This document shows, piece after piece, positions 47,402 through 47,711 of a DNA stretch of 47,711 nucleotides (positions are counted from its first letter, which is position 1; each line of letters opens with the position of its first letter). The DNA comes from JACZST01 sp964195155. GTDB lineage: Bacteria > Actinomycetota > Acidimicrobiia > Spongiisociales > UBA5794. The notes under the pieces are model-generated. The model had not been told where the DNA came from and searched no databases. It saw only the letters and a list, made by a program, of their open reading frames with translations. The stretch is from assembly GCA_964195155.1 (NCBI GenBank), contig CAXMOP010000121.1, forward strand, positions 1 through 47,711, given 5' to 3'. Both the position numbers and the translations under genes were made by a program.

Positions 47402-47711
47402 ATGAGTGCTCAGTCCAACATGGCGCGTCTCGAGGAGATCTGCACCTCACTTCCCGAAGCCAGGCGGGTGAACGTCGAGGCGTGGGACGACCACCCGACG
47501 TTTCGGGTGCGCGACAAGAACTTCGTGTTCTCCAACCAGACGGCCACGAATTTCTCCTTCAAGCTCACCACCGAAGAGGCCGCCGCGGTTGTCGCCACCG
47601 ACCCGGACGCCCAACCGTCGACCTACGGGTTGGGCCGCCACGGCTGGGTAGCCATCGATCTGGCGACCGACGCCGACGACGAGCGGTGGTCCGAGGTCAC
47701 CGAGTGGATCC
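47402..47711 (+). CDS. MmcQ/YjbR family protein, partial (3' end off window)
   Basis: The first 103 codons of a small protein of the MmcQ/YjbR (CyaY-like fold) family. Features are EEICTSLPEARRVNVEAWDD, FRVRDKNFVF, FSFKLTTEEAAAV and GRHGWVAIDL, then DERWSEVTEWI near the edge, as in relatives of about 115-120 aa. A TAGCGT box ends 7 nt before the ATG at 47402; an in-frame ATG at 47420 (MARLEEIC) is a possible alternative. The family's function is not established; a DNA-binding role has been suggested. Confidence 0.82.
   Translation, partial: MSAQSNMARLEEICTSLPEARRVNVEAWDDHPTFRVRDKNFVFSNQTATNFSFKLTTEEAAAVVATDPDAQPSTYGLGRHGWVAIDLATDADDERWSEVTEWI

Overview
The window is high-GC, gene-dense chromosomal DNA that most likely comes from an actinobacterium, probably of the Acidimicrobiia type (inference). 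The reasons are a WhiB-family Fe-S regulator, an acyl-CoA carboxylase epsilon-like gene, an Mrp ATPase without its CxxC, a GSII-type glutamine synthetase, Thr-rich lipoprotein linkers, and many start codons lying 6-9 nt after a TANNNT -10 box (leaderless transcription). No prophage, insertion sequence, CRISPR array or rRNA was seen.

Layout. 1-1814: phosphonate-type ABC importer (phnD, partial phnC, minus strand). 1893-4477: a HAD nucleotidase and dnaX. 4578-9918: complete oligopeptide/dipeptide importer (binding protein, two permeases, fused double ATPase). 9924-16523: a SufS-like PLP enzyme, ybaB-recR, an acetyltransferase, a glycosyltransferase resembling tRNA-queuosine mannosyltransferase, glpX, and a thiolase. 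16609-18259: carboxylase epsilon-like protein, methylmalonyl-CoA epimerase, PHP phosphoesterase and a small membrane protein, apparently one operon. 18342-20795: a VOC protein, a compact aspartokinase and asd. 20849-25509: a VOC/membrane pair, tRNA-Pro(CGG), a CorC-type transporter, a receiver protein, an NfeD-like protein and whiB. 25490-28593: selB and selA. 28629-34364: fxsA, a NUDIX hydrolase, an MBL hydrolase, mrp, erpA-like, ridA and an ALDH7. 34453-41324: a lipoprotein, glnII, a membrane protein, a folate/pterin operon (SDR, folB, fused folK-folE), an SbnI/SerK-like protein and moaA. 41443-47711: LysM and VirB8/TcpC-like membrane proteins, a CopG-MazF toxin-antitoxin pair, a lone Nfu N-terminal domain, hydantoinase/oxoprolinase A and B, and a truncated YjbR gene.

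The most unusual structure is in the repeats. (A) A degenerate 7-nt (heptad) repeat with a GACT/AGTC core occurs at six loci; five begin within about 13 nt after a stop codon and the sixth is read in frame inside dnaX. (B) G/C-block palindromes with a CTCCCCC...GGGGGAG core fill the 370-nt gap before glpX and also make up much of the dnaX linker. (C) A 50-bp inverted-repeat element is present in two nearly identical copies, each about 30 nt upstream of a gene.

Several genes depart from their families. The aspartokinase appears to lack exactly the nested ACT domain, folK and folE are fused, the pterin-type SDR has YxxxR in place of YxxxK, the receiver has Glu at the phospho-acceptor site, and the NfeD-like protease domain has no lysine. 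All function calls are from sequence reading alone.
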